Below, one piece after another: positions 8,701 to 16,774 of a DNA stretch of 29,334 bases; the first letter of the stretch is position 1, and the number at the start of each line of letters is the position of its first letter. A program made the translations under genes and the position numbers. The notes beneath the pieces were generated by a model. That model searched no databases. It was given only the letters and a program-made list of their open reading frames with translations, and was not told where the DNA came from. The DNA comes from B1 sp034439755. Lineage in GTDB: Bacteria > Bacteroidota > Bacteroidia > UKL13-3. The DNA lies in assembly GCA_034439755.1 (NCBI GenBank), contig JAWXAZ010000131.1, positions 1-29,334 on the forward strand, in the 5' to 3' direction.

Positions 8701-9766
8701 TGGTTGCTATTCAATTCCAGCAAGTTTAAACGTTGTTATAAACCCACTTCCAAGCGCGCCAGTTGCCTCAAATACAGGCCCAGCTTGCGTGGGAGACAAT
8801 GTAAATTTAAAAGCCAGTAACATTGCAGGAGCTACCTATAATTGGAGCGGACCAAGTTTTAATTCAACTTTACAAAATCCAATTTTGGTAAATGTAACCA
8901 AATTAATGAGTGGAAGTTATGCCGTATCTGCCACCTTAAATGGCTGCAAGTCTATGGAAGAAAAAACAGATGTAGAAATCACCTCCGTTCCATCTGCACC
9001 CGTTTTAAGCTCTTCGCCAGCAAGTTCTTCTTGTACTGGAGATAGCTTACGCTTATTTGCCAACAATGTTAAAGATGGGGTGTTCGATTGGTTTGGCCCA
9101 TTGGGTTTTGTTTCTTCCATGCAATTTCCTGTGTTGTTTATAAACAATACGGCTCAAACTGGAACTTATAGTGCTACCGTAAGTGTTATGGGATGTGTTT
9201 CTGCAAAAACCGACTTGCCCATTCAAATTTTTGGCGCACCAAACACCTCCGCCATTAGCGGCTTAAGCGAAGTAAACAGTGGCGAAACAAATACATTCTC
9301 TGTAAGTGGAACGGCAGGTTCTAGCTATGCTTGGACCGTAACAGGTGGAACCATTCAATCTGGAACGGGCACCAATTCAATAGGCATTAAGTGGGGACCA
9401 AAAGGCACAGGAAATATTACAGTTATTGAAACCAGCGCAGCAAATTGCAAAGGAATTGAACAAAGCAAAAATGTCAATATTGGCTATCCGCTCGGAATTG
9501 AAAGCCTGCAATTAAATCAACTCATAAGCCTTTACCCAAATCCTGCTAACAAGTATATCCTATTGCATATAGACTTAAATACAAAAGAAGAAATTCAAAT
9601 TCAGGTATTAGACATCAGAGGAAGATTGGTAAATATTACCAATACAGCCCAACCTAATCTTGCAAACGAAATACATATTCCCCTAAACCAATTAGACCCA
9701 GGCATGTATTTTATGAAAGTTAAAGTTGGCCAAAAAGAAGGTATCAAGAAATTTCAAGTTAATTAA
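5786..9766 (+). CDS. Large multi-module Ig/PKD-like secreted protein with T9SS sorting domain
   Basis: The ATG at 5786 gives 1326 residues with signal peptide MRKIFTHFFCLVLFSVLLG...SSHA. A TTG 48 bases earlier also keeps the frame open but would bury the signal peptide. Residues about 60-235 form an N-terminal beta-rich domain, followed by a PKD-like segment (CLWDYGDSMG). From about 346 to 1150 there are ten diverged modules of roughly 77-85 residues, each with a motif like NGPLCAGQNLNLTAS, then Y-W-SGPN-F and usually QNP, and a second Cys near the module end. A further module ends at about 1235. Residues about 1245-1326 are a type A T9SS sorting domain (SLYPNPANKY...LDPGMYFMKVKV...KKFQVN). 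It is probably a surface adhesin or matrix protein; the ligand is unknown. Confidence 0.92.
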   Translation: MRKIFTHFFCLVLFSVLLGINSSHAQNLQSYPSNIINNLPVRTAVFTKSNSLNKSSSCAPDTVNYTYNKTTALNTISLNNATSGNSFAQWYPAPQAITISGFEFFAWQTAMTSAVVSISCKLFNAGIDSMPAGTALATVIVPVDSSFSGGVLTVLRKKAIFTTPITTSSANGYVIVIETSSATNVAVVTNSWTANPPNGRSEWLSSVKIGTNFIRSYNINIGTVPFNADFIMQPFVSYNLAASFTSSTNCMLTGTPITFTNTSSPVLFSKYYNTRAFFNIPQFSCLWDYGDSMGSFYAVNGSRTYNFNNTYRVKLLDTLYGWTAGCGDTYVKDIYQTPSPSNASNNGPVCAGGILKLFADSIPGAGYSWTGPNGFTSTQRNPQIPAAGIAATGLYSVQTVIAQCSSTVATTYASVVNTYFASSNGPLCAGQNLSLNATEINGAAYSWSGPNGFGSNQRNPIIGAATTADSGTYQVSISMAGCGSLGPFNILAVVNANPAPPTASGNGPLCVGQNLNLSASAFGTGAYIWSGPNNFSSFLQNPVRPNALSTFAGNYQVVFSRNGCTSAASNVNVVINNIPSAPTAGNNGPLCAGQILSLTASLMSGASYNWSGPNSFTASTQNPTRNSLSLIDAGIYSVVATVNGCASPAANTTVVITNSTPTPTASSNGPLCPGQNLQLTATGMLGAIFSWVGPKGFSSNQQNPVVLNVSDSNAGIYSVTASTTACGTSSAANTTLAVNALPAAPNVGNNSPVCEGQNLNLTASPIAGATYFWTGPNGYSSNLQNPIVNNMTKIKGGAYSVYVTVIGCGTSGISNSNALVRSMPSAPNTSSNSPVCFGDSLILSSSNTNIGPNANYAWTGPNNFSANGATVKINSALLTDAGLYNVNVSDSGCTSGNSSVNATVKNLPSAPTPSSNAPICAGANLNLQATSVSGATYVWSGPDNFNSATQNPGVIGTSNANAGLYIVKSLVNGCYSIPASLNVVINPLPSAPVASNTGPACVGDNVNLKASNIAGATYNWSGPSFNSTLQNPILVNVTKLMSGSYAVSATLNGCKSMEEKTDVEITSVPSAPVLSSSPASSSCTGDSLRLFANNVKDGVFDWFGPLGFVSSMQFPVLFINNTAQTGTYSATVSVMGCVSAKTDLPIQIFGAPNTSAISGLSEVNSGETNTFSVSGTAGSSYAWTVTGGTIQSGTGTNSIGIKWGPKGTGNITVIETSAANCKGIEQSKNVNIGYPLGIESLQLNQLISLYPNPANKYILLHIDLNTKEEIQIQVLDIRGRLVNITNTAQPNLANEIHIPLNQLDPGMYFMKVKVGQKEGIKKFQVN

Positions 9767-9810
9767 TACCGATTATTCAAAATATGTAATCCAATTTCAA
9801 CAAAATCTTA

Positions 9811-9851
9811 AATAGGTTCAAGCCAATAAAACGGTTTGAACCTATTTTTTT
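9811..9851 (+). terminator. Rho-independent terminator after the adhesin gene
   Basis: Arms AATAGGTTCAA (9811-9821) and TTGAACCTATT (9836-9846) enclose a 14-base loop, followed by a T-run. It ends the transcript of the large secreted protein, 45 bases past the stop codon. Confidence 0.85.
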
Positions 9852-9993
9852 GTTCGCATTAGCTATGTTCTCAAATTGGAATTTTGGTTCAAAATGAATC
9901 AATTGCTTTTGTCGTAATCATTTTATTTGCCTATTTATCAGTTAGTTTGCCTTTTGGCATTCTGATTGCAAACCCTTTGGCAAACAACAAAAC

Positions 9994-12018
9994 ATGAAAA
10001 CTACCATTCTATTTACCCTTACCGCAAGCTTGCTTTTAGGGTCGTGCAAAAAGTCGCTCGAAAACAAATTAGAGGACCTTCAAAGCTCGGGTCAAGCCGA
10101 ACTTGTTAAGGCCGAAAAAATGACAGACATTAAAGTGCCTGCAAATTTCGATTGGAAAACAACAGCCAAACAAGACATTAGCATTAAAATTTTAGACAAC
10201 CAAGATTTGCCTGTTGCATCGCAAAAAGTTTGGATTTCGACCGTTAACGGAAATAGAATTGGTACCACACTTATTACTGGCTTTACCAACGCAAATGGTG
10301 AATTTAAAGTGAGCGCTGAAATTGCCACTACCTTAAAACAAATTTTAGTGAACACAACCTATTTAGCCGTTCCAAAAAATGTTTTATTGAACCTAAGCAA
10401 TACCAAAAATTTAACCTTAGGCGGCAAGTCTCCTGCAAGCATTCAAACACTCGATGAGGGATACCATACCACCCAAGCCTCTTTAGGAAAATCGGGCAAC
10501 AAATTTGCCGTGGTTCCTAGCAACAGAACTTGGAATTCAATTGGTGTACCTACCTATTTAGAACCAACAAACGATGTGATTTCAACAACGCTATTAAATC
10601 AAATTAACAGCGCTTTACCTAGTGGGGTGCCTGTTTCTAGCAACTCTCCTTTATTAGACCCCACTAAAACCAGGGTAATTCGTTTGATAGATTCTGCCGA
10701 GGTATTTGTTACTTTTGTGAGCGAAGGCGCTGGATACTTAAACTCATTGTTCTATTACACATATAATGTAAACAATCCGCCTGCAAGCCTGAACGATATT
10801 CAAAACTATAAAATCATTTTTGCCAATACCTCTTTTAATGGTTCTGGTGGTGGTTTGGTTAGTGGTAACAAAGTAAGATTAGGAAACTTTCCTGCTGGAA
10901 CGGTAATTGCTTATGGACTGGCAGCAGATGGTTACAAAGGCGGTTCGCAAGGCTTTAATGGCGTTACCGAAGGCAACTGGTTGGTGTTTGGCGACAAAAA
11001 CTTAAACCCAGAATCTAGTGCTTCTCTTAAAGAACACCTGATTTTAATGCAAGACCCAAGCAACCAACGTTTAATTATGGGTTTTGAAGATATTCGCAGA
11101 GACAATGGCGCTTGCGACCATGATTTTAACGATGCTTTGTTCTATACTACTGCAAACCCTTATGCTGCCATAGACAATTCGAACATCCCACCTTTACCTA
11201 GTTCATGCACAGATACAGATGCAGATGGCGTATGCGATGTAGATGATTGTGAACCTACCAATGCAAACGTTGCTACTTGCAATACATACGGAACAGGAAC
11301 CTTAGCCTTTGAAGACTTATGGCCAAGCAAAGGAGATTATGATATGAATGATGTAGTTATTACTTACAATTACACGGTTAAAGCTAATGCCTCAAACAAA
11401 GTAACAAGGGTAGAAGCTAGCTATACTTTACGTGCAACTGGTGGTTCTTTTCAAAATGGATTTGGCATTCAATTTCCTGTTGACCGCAGCAAAGTTAGCA
11501 ACGTTACCGGTGCTACTTTAGAGGCCAACCAAAGCAAAGCAGTTCTGGTGCTATTCAATAATATGCGCAGCGAAATGAACCAATGGAATACCGTTAAAGG
11601 AGGTGCAACCTCTGCAACCGTTACTTATAACGTATCCTTTAATATTGCAAATGGCCCAACCCTTGCAGAATTTGGCTTAAGCTATTACAACCCTTTTATC
11701 TGGAACAATACCAGCGGATTTGGAAGAGGCTACGAAATACATTTACCAGGTGGCATGCCAACAGATTTGGCAAACCCTGCACTATTTGGTACAGTAAGCG
11801 ATAACACCAATATTGGCATGAATAGAACTTATGTAAGCAAAGATGGTTCGTTCCCTTGGGGTTTACATATTCCTGCTACTTTTAACTATCCAAAAGAAAA
11901 AGCAGATATTAATAGCGCTTACCTAAAATTTGGCAATTGGGTAACCAGCGGTGGCTCTTTAAATACAGACTGGTATACCAATGGAAGTGGCAACCGCAAC
12001 ACCGAAAATATTTATTAA
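9994..12018 (+). CDS. LruC-domain lipoprotein (DUF4114 + DUF4842)
   Basis: This 674-residue protein begins MKTTILFTLTASLLLGSCKK with a lipobox Cys at 18. Residues about 45-125 look like a carboxypeptidase-regulatory or Ig-like module (ILDNQDLPVASQKVWIS...NANGEFKVSA). Residues about 290-390 fit DUF4114, including EDIRRDNGACDHDFNDALFY. A short Ca-binding-type segment (DTDADGVCDVDDCEPTN) lies near 404-420. From about 437 to the end is the LruC/DUF4842 domain with its diagnostic FEDLWPSKGDYDMNDVV. LruC proteins are surface lipoproteins known from Leptospira and Bacteroidota; their function is unclear. The Asp-rich motifs suggest calcium binding. It is monocistronic, with a terminator just downstream. 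Confidence 0.92.
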   Translation: MKTTILFTLTASLLLGSCKKSLENKLEDLQSSGQAELVKAEKMTDIKVPANFDWKTTAKQDISIKILDNQDLPVASQKVWISTVNGNRIGTTLITGFTNANGEFKVSAEIATTLKQILVNTTYLAVPKNVLLNLSNTKNLTLGGKSPASIQTLDEGYHTTQASLGKSGNKFAVVPSNRTWNSIGVPTYLEPTNDVISTTLLNQINSALPSGVPVSSNSPLLDPTKTRVIRLIDSAEVFVTFVSEGAGYLNSLFYYTYNVNNPPASLNDIQNYKIIFANTSFNGSGGGLVSGNKVRLGNFPAGTVIAYGLAADGYKGGSQGFNGVTEGNWLVFGDKNLNPESSASLKEHLILMQDPSNQRLIMGFEDIRRDNGACDHDFNDALFYTTANPYAAIDNSNIPPLPSSCTDTDADGVCDVDDCEPTNANVATCNTYGTGTLAFEDLWPSKGDYDMNDVVITYNYTVKANASNKVTRVEASYTLRATGGSFQNGFGIQFPVDRSKVSNVTGATLEANQSKAVLVLFNNMRSEMNQWNTVKGGATSATVTYNVSFNIANGPTLAEFGLSYYNPFIWNNTSGFGRGYEIHLPGGMPTDLANPALFGTVSDNTNIGMNRTYVSKDGSFPWGLHIPATFNYPKEKADINSAYLKFGNWVTSGGSLNTDWYTNGSGNRNTENIY

Positions 12019-12037
12019 GACTTTCCTTTCATGTTTT

Positions 12038-12072
12038 AAAGTCGCCCCCAGCAATGAGGGCGACTTTTTTTT
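12038..12072 (+). terminator. Rho-independent terminator after the LruC gene
   Basis: Arms AAAGTCGCCC (12038-12047) and GGGCGACTTT (12058-12067) form a 10-bp GC-rich stem with a 10-base loop and a trailing T-run, twenty bases past the LruC stop codon. No gene is seen between it and the Nudix gene at 12282. Confidence 0.92.
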
Positions 12073-12281
12073 AGTTTACACCATTGGTTTATTCATAATT
12101 TATCCTTCTTTTTGTAGGTGCAAGATATTATACCGATGCGCAATAGGTGGTTGTCCAAAAATATTTGAACTAAACATGTTGCCGTTCGGCATTTACCATA
12201 CTTTAATGAAATTTTTCATAGGACAAATTAATTTAAGCAATGGTATTACTTGTGAGTAAACGATATTACCCTACTTAAAAA

Positions 12282-12830
12282 ATGATGGACGAAAACATAA
12301 ACCCTTGGAAAACCAATTCAGACCAAATTGTATATCAAAACAATTGGATTGAAGTACACCACCAAGAGGTAACCACGCCCAGTGGCACCGATGGAATTTA
12401 CGGTGTAGTTCATTTCAAAAATTTAGCCATTGGCATTATTCCGCTCGACCAAGATAACAATACTTGGGTGGTGGGTCAGTACCGCTATCCTTTAAAGAAA
12501 TACTCTTGGGAAATACCAGAAGGGGGTGGCATCATTGGTGTTGACCCGCTCCATTCTGCTAAGCGAGAATTACTAGAAGAGTGCGGCATCATAGCGCAAG
12601 ATTGGGAGAAATTACTAGAAATGGATTTAAGCAACTCGGCCACAGACGAACACGCCATTTTATATGTAGCCCGCAACTTAAGTTTCACCCATGCAGAGCC
12701 AGAAGAAACAGAAGACCTCCAAGTAAAAAAGATACCCTTCCAAGAGTTGTTTCAACTCGTAATGAATGGCCAAACTCAAGATGCCATGACCGTTGCCGCA
12801 GTACTTAAATTAAAAATTTTATTGGGTTAA
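12282..12830 (+). CDS. Nudix hydrolase, ADP-ribose pyrophosphatase-like
   Basis: A 182-residue Nudix protein. Nudix enzymes cleave nucleoside diphosphates linked to another group; the EIPEGGG entry and overall length resemble ADP-ribose/ADP-sugar pyrophosphatases. The 23-residue Nudix box spans 81-103 and ends RELLEECGI, with the metal-binding REXXEE core intact (Arg95, Glu96, Glu99, Glu100). The first Glu of the consensus Gx5E is Val87 here; that residue is not a principal metal ligand, so activity is still likely. Two ATG codons in a row (12282, 12285) leave the start uncertain by one residue. It converges with the haem-binding gene, with one base between the two stop codons. Confidence 0.92.
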   Translation: MMDENINPWKTNSDQIVYQNNWIEVHHQEVTTPSGTDGIYGVVHFKNLAIGIIPLDQDNNTWVVGQYRYPLKKYSWEIPEGGGIIGVDPLHSAKRELLEECGIIAQDWEKLLEMDLSNSATDEHAILYVARNLSFTHAEPEETEDLQVKKIPFQELFQLVMNGQTQDAMTVAAVLKLKILLG

Positions 12831-12831
12831 A

Positions 12832-13368
12832 TTAATGTTCTTCGTGCAATTCGCCTGAGTATTCTGTCGCAGCAGCTTCATTTGTAACAGCACTAGAATC
12901 ATTGGCCAATTTTGACGGCAACTGATTTGCTTTAGCCCATTCCAACAAACTGGCTTTTTGAGCCTCATTCAAATCGGCATCGCGGTGTATAACCGTATAA
13001 GAAAATAAGGGCATTTCATTCTCCTCCAACTGCTCCAAAATCTCTTTCATCTTCTTTGCCTTGCGCTTAGCGGTATAGGTATTAAACTCAGAAAAATTAA
13101 GTTCACTCTTGCCTTCATCCACATGGTCTTTAAGCCAAAAACCCAAAGGCTGTATGCTGCTATACCAAGGATAAACCGTATTGTTGCTATGACAATCGTA
13201 ACAGCTCTTTTCTAATATTTGCTGAACCCCATCAGGCACAAGCATTGCATGGGCAATGTCGTTAGGGCCTTTTGCCGAACCAATATTTTTTGCAGGTTGA
13301 ACAAATTGCAACAAAAATAAAACAGCCAAGAGTACAAGGCCAATTTTTTTGAAAAGATTTGAGTTCAT
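12832..13368 (-). CDS. Haem-binding domain protein (Haem_bd family, CxxCH)
   Basis: This 178-residue protein has one N-terminal membrane or signal segment (LFKKIGLVLLAVLFLLQFVQ) and a c-type haem motif CYDCH (Cys56, Cys59, His60). Next come the family features YPWYSSIQPLGFWLKDHVDEGK and later ENEMPLFSYTVIHRDADLN. This matches the Bacteroidota Haem_bd domain, a small periplasmic, probably membrane-anchored cytochrome-like protein of unknown partner. The C-terminal tail, about 30 residues past ANQLPSKL, is low complexity and ends in HEEH. It starts two bases after the transketolase C-half stop, so it is the last gene of that minus-strand operon; a functional link to transketolase is not evident. 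Confidence 0.9.
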   Translation of the reverse strand: MNSNLFKKIGLVLLAVLFLLQFVQPAKNIGSAKGPNDIAHAMLVPDGVQQILEKSCYDCHSNNTVYPWYSSIQPLGFWLKDHVDEGKSELNFSEFNTYTAKRKAKKMKEILEQLEENEMPLFSYTVIHRDADLNEAQKASLLEWAKANQLPSKLANDSSAVTNEAAATEYSGELHEEH

Positions 13369-13370
13369 AC

Positions 13371-14324
13371 TTATTTGCGTTTTAAAACTGCCTGCACTGC
13401 CGCCACTATATTTACACTTTCTAAGCCATACTTTTTCATTAAATCACCTGGCGTGCCACTCTCTCCAAAACTATCGTTTACCGCCACCATTTCCATTGGG
13501 GTAGGCAGCTTTCTTGCCAATAATTGCGCAATGCTATCGCCCAAGCCACCATTCATTTGATGCTCCTCTGCCGTTACCACACAACGGGTCTTTGCAGCCG
13601 ATTTCAATACCGCCTCTTCATCCAAGGGCTTAATGGTATGTATGTTTATAATCTCTGCATCTATACCCATTTCTGCCAAAGCTTGTCCGGCCTCAATGGC
13701 CTTCCATACCAAATGTCCGGTGGCAAAAATACTCACATCTGCACCTTCATTTAACATCAAAGCTTTGCCTATCTCGAACAGCATTTCCGATGAGGTAAAA
13801 TTAGGCACCGCAGGCCTGCCAAATCGCAAATAAACCGGACCATCATAATTGGCAATGGCAATGGTAGCCGCCTTTGTTTGGTTATAATCGCACGGATTTA
13901 TAACCACCATGCCCGGCAGCATTTTCATTAAACCAAGATCCTCTAATATTTGATGCGTAGCGCCATCCTCACCCAAAGTAATTCCAGCATGCGAAGCACA
14001 TATTTTCACATTCTTACCACTGTAGGCAATGCTCTGCCTAATTTGATCGTACACCCTACCCGTGCTAAAGTTAGCAAAAGTTCCAGTAAAAGGAATCCAG
14101 CCGCCAATGGTTAATCCAGCCGCAACACCCATCATGTTTGCCTCTGCAATCCCCATCTGAAAAAACCGCTCAGGATGCTCCTTTTGAAAAGCATCCATTT
14201 TTAAAGAGCCTGTTAAATCTGCACAAAGCGCAACCACCTTTGGGTTGGTTTTTCCTAATTCACTCAAACCAGCGCCAAATCCGCTGCGGGTGTCTTTCAC
14301 ATTTTGTACGTCAAACTTTTTCAT
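13371..14324 (-). CDS. Transketolase, C-terminal subunit (split enzyme)
   Basis: A 317-residue protein corresponding to the pyrimidine-binding and C-terminal domains of transketolase. The thiamine-pyrophosphate-activating Glu is seen in FFQMGIAEANM (Glu61). Later segments include the family's ASHAGITLGEDGATHQ and RFGRPAVP, and the C-terminal domain has FATGHLVWKAIEAGQAL and EEHQMNGGLGDSIAQLL. With the N-half at 15764-16615 it should form a heteromeric transketolase moving two-carbon units in the non-oxidative pentose phosphate pathway. Split transketolases are common in bacteria and archaea, usually with adjacent genes. Here a VWA gene sits between the halves. The start at 14324 is the only sensible ATG. 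Confidence 0.94.
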   Translation of the reverse strand: MKKFDVQNVKDTRSGFGAGLSELGKTNPKVVALCADLTGSLKMDAFQKEHPERFFQMGIAEANMMGVAAGLTIGGWIPFTGTFANFSTGRVYDQIRQSIAYSGKNVKICASHAGITLGEDGATHQILEDLGLMKMLPGMVVINPCDYNQTKAATIAIANYDGPVYLRFGRPAVPNFTSSEMLFEIGKALMLNEGADVSIFATGHLVWKAIEAGQALAEMGIDAEIINIHTIKPLDEEAVLKSAAKTRCVVTAEEHQMNGGLGDSIAQLLARKLPTPMEMVAVNDSFGESGTPGDLMKKYGLESVNIVAAVQAVLKRK

Positions 14325-14368
14325 CTCTTATTTTTATTGGTTCAGAACCACAACTGGTTCAATCATTT

Positions 14369-15745
14369 TTAATTTAACAATATATTGGCAGCCTGCCCAC
14401 TCGTAATTTTAAACAATCTTTCAAAAGTAAAAGTGCTTCTACTTGCCCCCTTCGACCTATAAATAATTTTATAATCTCCAGGTTGAATAATTAATTGGTG
14501 GTTGCGCTTATCAACAGGCAATTTACAAACCCACACCAAATCGTTGCGCACCATCTGGTAAACGTCTGCATAATAATCTTGCAACTGACAATTTACAATG
14601 AGCTTACCCGGTTGCGGCAATTGAATGGTGGTGGTGGTGTTTTGATCCACACTCACATCCTTAAACATCATGCGCGGCAAACAAAGTACCTCCACATCAT
14701 ATTTACCCACCAAGTATTTTTCTTTGGTGCCCGCATCTTGCACATGCAAGGTATAAGGCGATCCATTTTTACGCACAATATGCTCCAAATTGGTATAATT
14801 TGTTAAGCCTTCCACCTTCACCAACAACTGCCCCTGCGGCGCATCTACACCAATTATAGTATGCCTGCCCGGCGTTACATCAATATTCTCTTTTACCACT
14901 GGCGGAATGGTATGAACCACCATTTTATACCTAAAAACAGGGTCCAAATTAATGGTATCTGGATTGCCACGCTCGTTAATGGTATGCATATAATTATACA
15001 TCAACTGCCCAGAATTCATGTCGTAAAAACTCATATTCACATTGGTCTCGGTTGGCTTGCTATACACATCCAACAAATTAACCTGCGCCGTAGTATTATT
15101 CAAGGCCTGAGAAATCACAATCTTTAACGCATCTTCAAAGCCCTGTTCCGTATTGGCATCATAATATCTGCCCACACAATCAAAGGCCTGCTTAAATTCC
15201 AAGGTAGAACCCACGCCAATAATAAATGGCTTTAAAATTACACCCTGACTCTGCAATGCTTCAGACACCGCACATGGGTCGCCCTCACATTCCTCAATAC
15301 CATCGGTAATCAAAATAATCACATTTCTGGTAAAAGGCTCCTTGGGGAAATCATAAGCAGACTGCAACAAAGAATGCGCAATTAACGTGGTGCCCTTTGG
15401 ATTTATAGTGGCCAAACGCTTCTTCACCTCCTCAAAATTATTTGCCCTAAAAGGTACCTCAAGGCGCGTGTCCTTACAGTTGCGCTGGTTTGGCGGCGAT
15501 GTATGCCCATAAACCCTTAAGGCAATTTCAACATTTTTTGTCCCCGCCAAACTATCAATAGATTTGGTCAACAACTTCTTAGCCACATTAATACGCGAGT
15601 CATTTTCCATGCGCGCATACATACTCCCACTGGCATCCAGCAAAAATAAAATACGGGTCTTAATAGGCCTTGTTGCTTGGGCAAATAGGTTTCGGTCTGA
15701 ACCAAAGACCAACATGAAAAGTAATATAAATTTGATGTAACGCAT
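14369..15745 (-). CDS. Secreted von Willebrand factor type A (VWA) domain protein
   Basis: The protein has 458 residues with signal peptide MRYIKFILLFMLVFGSDRNLFAQ. A VWA domain covers about residues 28-210: ILFLLDASGSM carries the MIDAS motif D37-A-S39-G-S41, and IILITDGIEECEGDPCAV supplies the later metal-site Asp. The rest is beta-rich with repeated strands (for example GQLLVKVEGL, GKLIVNCQLQDYY, ending ITSGQAANILL) and may be several small beta-sandwich domains. It is exported and predicted to bind a metal-dependent protein ligand. It lies 18 bases after the transketolase N-half and 44 bases before the C-half, on the same strand, so it should be co-transcribed with a cytosolic enzyme to which it has no obvious relation. 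Confidence 0.9.
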   Translation of the reverse strand: MRYIKFILLFMLVFGSDRNLFAQATRPIKTRILFLLDASGSMYARMENDSRINVAKKLLTKSIDSLAGTKNVEIALRVYGHTSPPNQRNCKDTRLEVPFRANNFEEVKKRLATINPKGTTLIAHSLLQSAYDFPKEPFTRNVIILITDGIEECEGDPCAVSEALQSQGVILKPFIIGVGSTLEFKQAFDCVGRYYDANTEQGFEDALKIVISQALNNTTAQVNLLDVYSKPTETNVNMSFYDMNSGQLMYNYMHTINERGNPDTINLDPVFRYKMVVHTIPPVVKENIDVTPGRHTIIGVDAPQGQLLVKVEGLTNYTNLEHIVRKNGSPYTLHVQDAGTKEKYLVGKYDVEVLCLPRMMFKDVSVDQNTTTTIQLPQPGKLIVNCQLQDYYADVYQMVRNDLVWVCKLPVDKRNHQLIIQPGDYKIIYRSKGASRSTFTFERLFKITSGQAANILLN

Positions 15746-15763
15746 GGTTTAAGCTAAACGATT

Positions 15764-16615
15764 TTAATAATCGCCTATTGTCTCGGGCAATTGAGACAAA
15801 GCATTTGCCAGCTCTGCATCATTGGGTGCAACCCCATGCCATTTATGGCTACCCATCATAAAATCTACCGGGTAACCCATTTCGGTTTTCATTACAATAA
15901 AAATGGGCTTTCCTTTGCCAGTAAGCGCCTTGGCAGCAGCCATAGTATCCAAAATATGTTGCGTATTGTGGCCATCCATGTGCAATATCTCCCAGCCAAA
16001 TGCCTTCAATTTATCGGCAATATCGGCACCTAAGCCCATTATCTCTTGCGTAGAACCATCTATTTGCTGCCCATTTAAATCGATGGTCACAATTAGGTTA
16101 TCTATTTTTTGATGCGCGGCAAACATAAAAGCCTCCCAGTTCTGCCCCTCCTCTATCTCACCATCGCCCATTAACACATACACCAAATTCTGATCGCCAT
16201 TTAATTTTTTGGCCAAAGCCGCACCTGCCGCAACAGACACCCCTTGCCCCAAAGAACCTGAAGCCACACGTATGCCCGGCAAATGCTCATGCGTAGTGGG
16301 ATGACCCTGCAAACGGGTATTTAACTTCCTAAAAGTCTTTAACTCCTCTACCTCAAAATACCCTGCACGCGCCAAAGTGCTATAAAATACAGGCGAAATA
16401 TGTCCGTTCGATAGAAAGAACACATCCTCATTGGTACCATCCATGTTAAAGTTGGTTTGGTGATCCATAACATTGAAATACAAGGAGGCCAAAAAATCGG
16501 CACAACCCAAGCTTCCGCCGGGGTGACCACTTTTACAACCGTGAACCATCCTAAGAACATCCCTTCTAATTTGAGAAGATAATTTACTGATTTCCTGAGC
16601 ACTTTGCTTATTCAT
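15764..16615 (-). CDS. Transketolase, N-terminal subunit (split enzyme)
   Basis: From the ATG at 16615 the protein has 283 residues and corresponds to the thiamine-diphosphate PP domain. Visible motifs are SGHPGGSLG near 29-37, the GQG-type SGSLGQGVS near 119-127, and the TPP/Mg motif starting GDGEIEEGQNW (150-160) and ending at Asn181 (IDLNG). It also has FMMGSHKWHGVAPND near the end, typical of transketolase. The open frame extends to 16693, but that adds 26 residues without homology and crosses the promoter-like TAACTTTG box, so the shorter start is chosen. It is the first gene of a four-gene minus-strand operon with the VWA protein, the C-half and the haem-binding protein. Confidence 0.94.
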   Translation of the reverse strand: MNKQSAQEISKLSSQIRRDVLRMVHGCKSGHPGGSLGCADFLASLYFNVMDHQTNFNMDGTNEDVFFLSNGHISPVFYSTLARAGYFEVEELKTFRKLNTRLQGHPTTHEHLPGIRVASGSLGQGVSVAAGAALAKKLNGDQNLVYVLMGDGEIEEGQNWEAFMFAAHQKIDNLIVTIDLNGQQIDGSTQEIMGLGADIADKLKAFGWEILHMDGHNTQHILDTMAAAKALTGKGKPIFIVMKTEMGYPVDFMMGSHKWHGVAPNDAELANALSQLPETIGDY

Positions 16616-16650
16616 GGGAAAGTTTTTTTGATTTTGCGTATGCGAAAGTA

Positions 16651-16658
16651 CAAAGTTA
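16651..16658 (-). promoter_or_regulatory. Candidate -7 promoter box for the transketolase operon
   Basis: The minus strand reads TAACTTTG, a full match to the Bacteroidota -7 element TAnnTTTG, about 36 bases upstream of the ATG at 16615. No TTTG is found 19 bases further upstream, so only half of the promoter is supported. Confidence 0.4.
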
Positions 16659-16713
16659 TGCCGAGTTTTAAAAGACATAGAACCCACAAGCAAAGAGTTT
16701 TTGGTTGAGACCG

Positions 16714-16754
16714 CAAAAAAAAGAGGGCTACTTCCTATTGAAATAGCCCTCTTT
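16714..16754 (-). terminator. Rho-independent terminator of the TM2 gene
   Basis: Arms AAAGAGGGCTA and TAGCCCTCTTT enclose 13 bases. On the minus strand the stem is followed by a run of T (16714-16721 on the plus strand is A-rich), so it ends the TM2-gene message before the transketolase promoter. Confidence 0.88.
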
Positions 16755-16774
16755 CATTTATAAAAACAAACGTA

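Noticed and set aside
11981..12259. Open frame of 92 codons after the LruC gene
   Set aside because: It overlaps the LruC 3' end and runs through a strong terminator; no motif or ribosome binding site.
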